Positions 62,218 through 64,000 of a stretch of DNA of 64,000 nucleotides are shown here, piece by piece. The stretch comes from Liolophura sinensis (Eukaryota > Mollusca > Polyplacophora > Chitonida > Chitonidae), in contig NC_088300.1 in the NCBI RefSeq assembly GCF_032854445.1, positions 56,208,984 through 56,272,983 of the forward strand, in the 5' to 3' direction. Under the pieces are notes generated by a model that saw only the letters and a program-made list of their open reading frames with translations, did not search any database and had not been told where the DNA came from. The translations under genes were made by a program, and so were the position numbers. Numbering within the stretch: position 1 is the stretch's first letter; every line of letters starts with the position of its first letter.

Positions 62218-62492
62218 CGGGGCCTCTATGGCTCAGTTGGTTAGCACACTAGGGCAGTGTTATAACCCACGAACCTGTCACCAATGCGGTCACAGTGAGT
62301 TTAAGCCCTGCTCATGCTGGCTTCTTCTCCCGGCCGGCAGTACGTGGGAAGGTGTTTCAGCAACCTGCGGATGGTCATGGGGGGTTCCTCGAGTTCTGTT
62401 CGGTTTCCTCCCACCATAATGCTGGCTGCCATCGTATAAGTGAAATATTCTGGAGAATTTTTGTAAAACACCAATGAAATAAATAAATAAAT
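62218..62492 (+). mobile_element. SINE family 1, full length
   Basis: The most complete copy in the window. It has the head 'ggggcctctatggctcagtt' with an A box ('tggctcagttggttagcac'), B-box region 'gtgagtttaagccctgctca', core 'cagcaacctgcggatggtca' and 'cccaccataatgctggctgc', tail 'gtgaaatattctggagaatt' and a terminal (aaat)n. It defines the element: a tRNA-derived head of about 75 bp, a core of about 110 bp and a tail of about 80 bp. Confidence 0.9.
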
Positions 62493-62860
62493 TTTTAGTC
62501 AGAAATGACTGAGCAATCAAATAGTATTTGCACATGGAGTTATAATATGTGACAGACTGATTCACCAGTCACTAGTGGTCAAAATAAAAGTGCCAAGCCA
62601 AAAACTAACTGTCGTCCAGCTGTCTATTATGAGAACTTGAGAATGTGGACATAATTCAAAACAAAGGGTGCAAGCTGGCTGGTATAAGCATCCCCTCTCC
62701 ATACCAACCGATCTTGTCAACGATCTGATCACGGCATGTGCTTGTCGCCAACAGTTGAACCGTGGGCTTGTGCTTGCCAATGCATACAAGACTTTTTTGA
62801 TCAAGGATAGGACAAATCCGTGAACAGTATGTAGTGTTCTATAAAACGTGCAGGACTCAC

Positions 62861-64000
62861 AAGGGCTAAGGCGAATGCAAAACCCATTCCAAGTATGATT
62901 CCAGCCTGACTCATCACCAATTCGTAGCCTGTGGAAAAGCAACCCTAAACAAAGCACAGAAAACAGTTTAGCTAGATTTCAAATTGCAAAATCCTCTGTA
63001 GAAGAATGTAGGCCTAACGATACTGATACTCTCAGAACATTGAAATTAAATGTACAAAACTGATGGTTTGTATTGAAACTGAACTAATGAAACTGATGAT
63101 TTACACTGAAATTAAACTTGTGAAACTGATGATTCACATTTAAATTAACCTCATGAAACTAATGATTCACGTTTAAATAAACCTTGTGAAATTCATAAGT
63201 TACAGTGAAATTAGCTACAGTGTACAAAACTGCACGACTGTTTACAACGAAATCAAATACATGAAACTGATAATTTACACTGAAATCAAAAAACTGAAAC
63301 TGCATAGAATTAGTAAGTAAAACCAGCTGTATCAGGTTTAAAGGATTAACTGATAGATGCATCTGCTTCTATTTGTCCACCTTGCTATTGAAGGAGTCGT
63401 TGTCTCCAAAGCTGGGGTCCCCTTTAGGAGGAATTGGTAGTAAGGGTTGTTGACAAGCCTCAAGGTTCTTGTACCGGTCAGACTGGTCAACTGTGATTCG
63501 CTTACAACACGTCTCTGGAACAAATTTCTGGTTTTCTGGACTTTCTAGAAACAAATCCAAAATATATGAGATTACATCCAACTGAATACAACTACTAAGT
63601 GCTAACTCAGGAAAAGAATTTTATTTTCTCCTCATTACTCTATGTGGTAAAAACAATTTCTCACTGCTGTATATCTGCATCTAATAATTACATGCACTTA
63701 TTTACGACTGGTGTTTCACATGATTCTCAAGATTTCTTCACTGTAACAGAAGTTAGGTTTACTGTGGAAGATACCAAAGTACATGAAGTAAACCATCGAC
63801 CCTTGCCAGCTTCCAGACAAACTTAAATATTGTTCTTTATTCTGATCATAAATATTACTATAAATCACACCAATTTTCAGACTTATACCATAAATACACA
63901 ATGTTAGACTTACGTTGTAATTGAGTTTCTTGGAACCAGTTTGATGTTCTGTACACCCTGTAATCCCAGTCCATACTGTCATCAACAGCACAACATTCAA
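62861..64000 (-). CDS. Tetraspanin, C-terminal half (partial at right edge)
   Basis: Three minus-strand exons with matching phases: 64000-63914 (continues or starts beyond the edge), 63544-63381 and 62944-62861. The first encodes ECCAVDDSMDWDYR and TSNWFQETQLQ, the second VPETCCKR and LEACQQ, the third KGCFSTGYELVMSQAGIILG and FAFALAL. Together these are the tetraspanin large extracellular loop (CC-motif, P-x-x-CC, single Cys, GC; six cysteines) followed by transmembrane helix 4. The usual CCG is CCA here. The middle exon's donor (gcaag|gtggac) is weak, but its use gives the canonical KGC junction. Transmembrane helices 1-3 lie beyond 64000; the end of helix 4 and the cytoplasmic tail are in an unidentified exon below 62860. 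I cannot name the family member; the SNWFQET segment resembles the NTDWFKET region of TSPAN3-type loops. Confidence 0.85.
63040..63310. repeat. Minisatellite of about 33-36 bp in a tetraspanin intron
   Basis: About eight imperfect units around 'tgaaactgatgattcacatt' plus 'taaattaacct', between the tetraspanin exons at 62944 and 63381. Confidence 0.8.

Noticed and set aside
1-64000. CRISPR arrays, bacterial operons or integrated virus
   Set aside because: The repeats are contiguous minisatellites without unique spacers. All recognisable genes are spliced animal genes, and no viral or reverse-transcriptase domains were seen.

Overview
The window is intron-rich, AT-rich animal DNA. Spliceosomal introns interrupt every recognisable gene, and the gaps are filled with tRNA-derived SINEs, minisatellites and tandem duplications. 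SINE tails ending in a variant of 'gtgaaatattcttgagta' plus 'caccaatcaaataaataa', or in 'tacgacgttaaacccc', are familiar from molluscan and other lophotrochozoan genomes. I therefore read it as a lophotrochozoan, most likely a mollusc. The species cannot be named from this evidence.

Layout. 1-5.7 kb: no gene, dominated by a 49-bp minisatellite (about 1020-4175). 9.2-13.9 kb, minus strand: TBC1D7, the small third subunit of the TSC1-TSC2 complex (five exons found, last exon not found). 14.1-19.95 kb, plus strand: a complete six-exon DUF547 protein gene (289 aa), divergent from TBC1D7 across only 200 bp; its second intron looks like a U12-type intron with GT-AT ends. 20-29.4 kb: no gene recognised, with a 25-bp minisatellite at 27.86-28.42 kb. 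29.5-41.8 kb, minus strand: a complete 17-exon SHOC2 gene (625 aa), the leucine-rich-repeat scaffold of the SHOC2-MRAS-PP1C phosphatase. Intron 9 of SHOC2 carries a tandem array of degraded copies of the start of exon 10, including its 3' splice site. 45.4-50.2 kb, plus strand: RPL32 (134 aa). 53.5-58.9 kb, plus strand: RPL12 (165 aa). 62.9-64 kb, minus strand: the second half of a tetraspanin gene running off the right edge.

Exon structures were built by hand from homology, GT/AG (or stated exception) junctions and phase. For the DUF547 gene, SHOC2, RPL32 and RPL12 the exon lengths sum to exact multiples of three with no internal stop. TBC1D7 (mTORC1 restraint) and SHOC2 (RAS-RAF-MAPK signalling) both act in growth-signal pathways and RPL32/RPL12 are translation components, but nothing here shows they are co-regulated. 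Most open frames longer than 60 codons outside these exons are chance frames or read-through of repeats.
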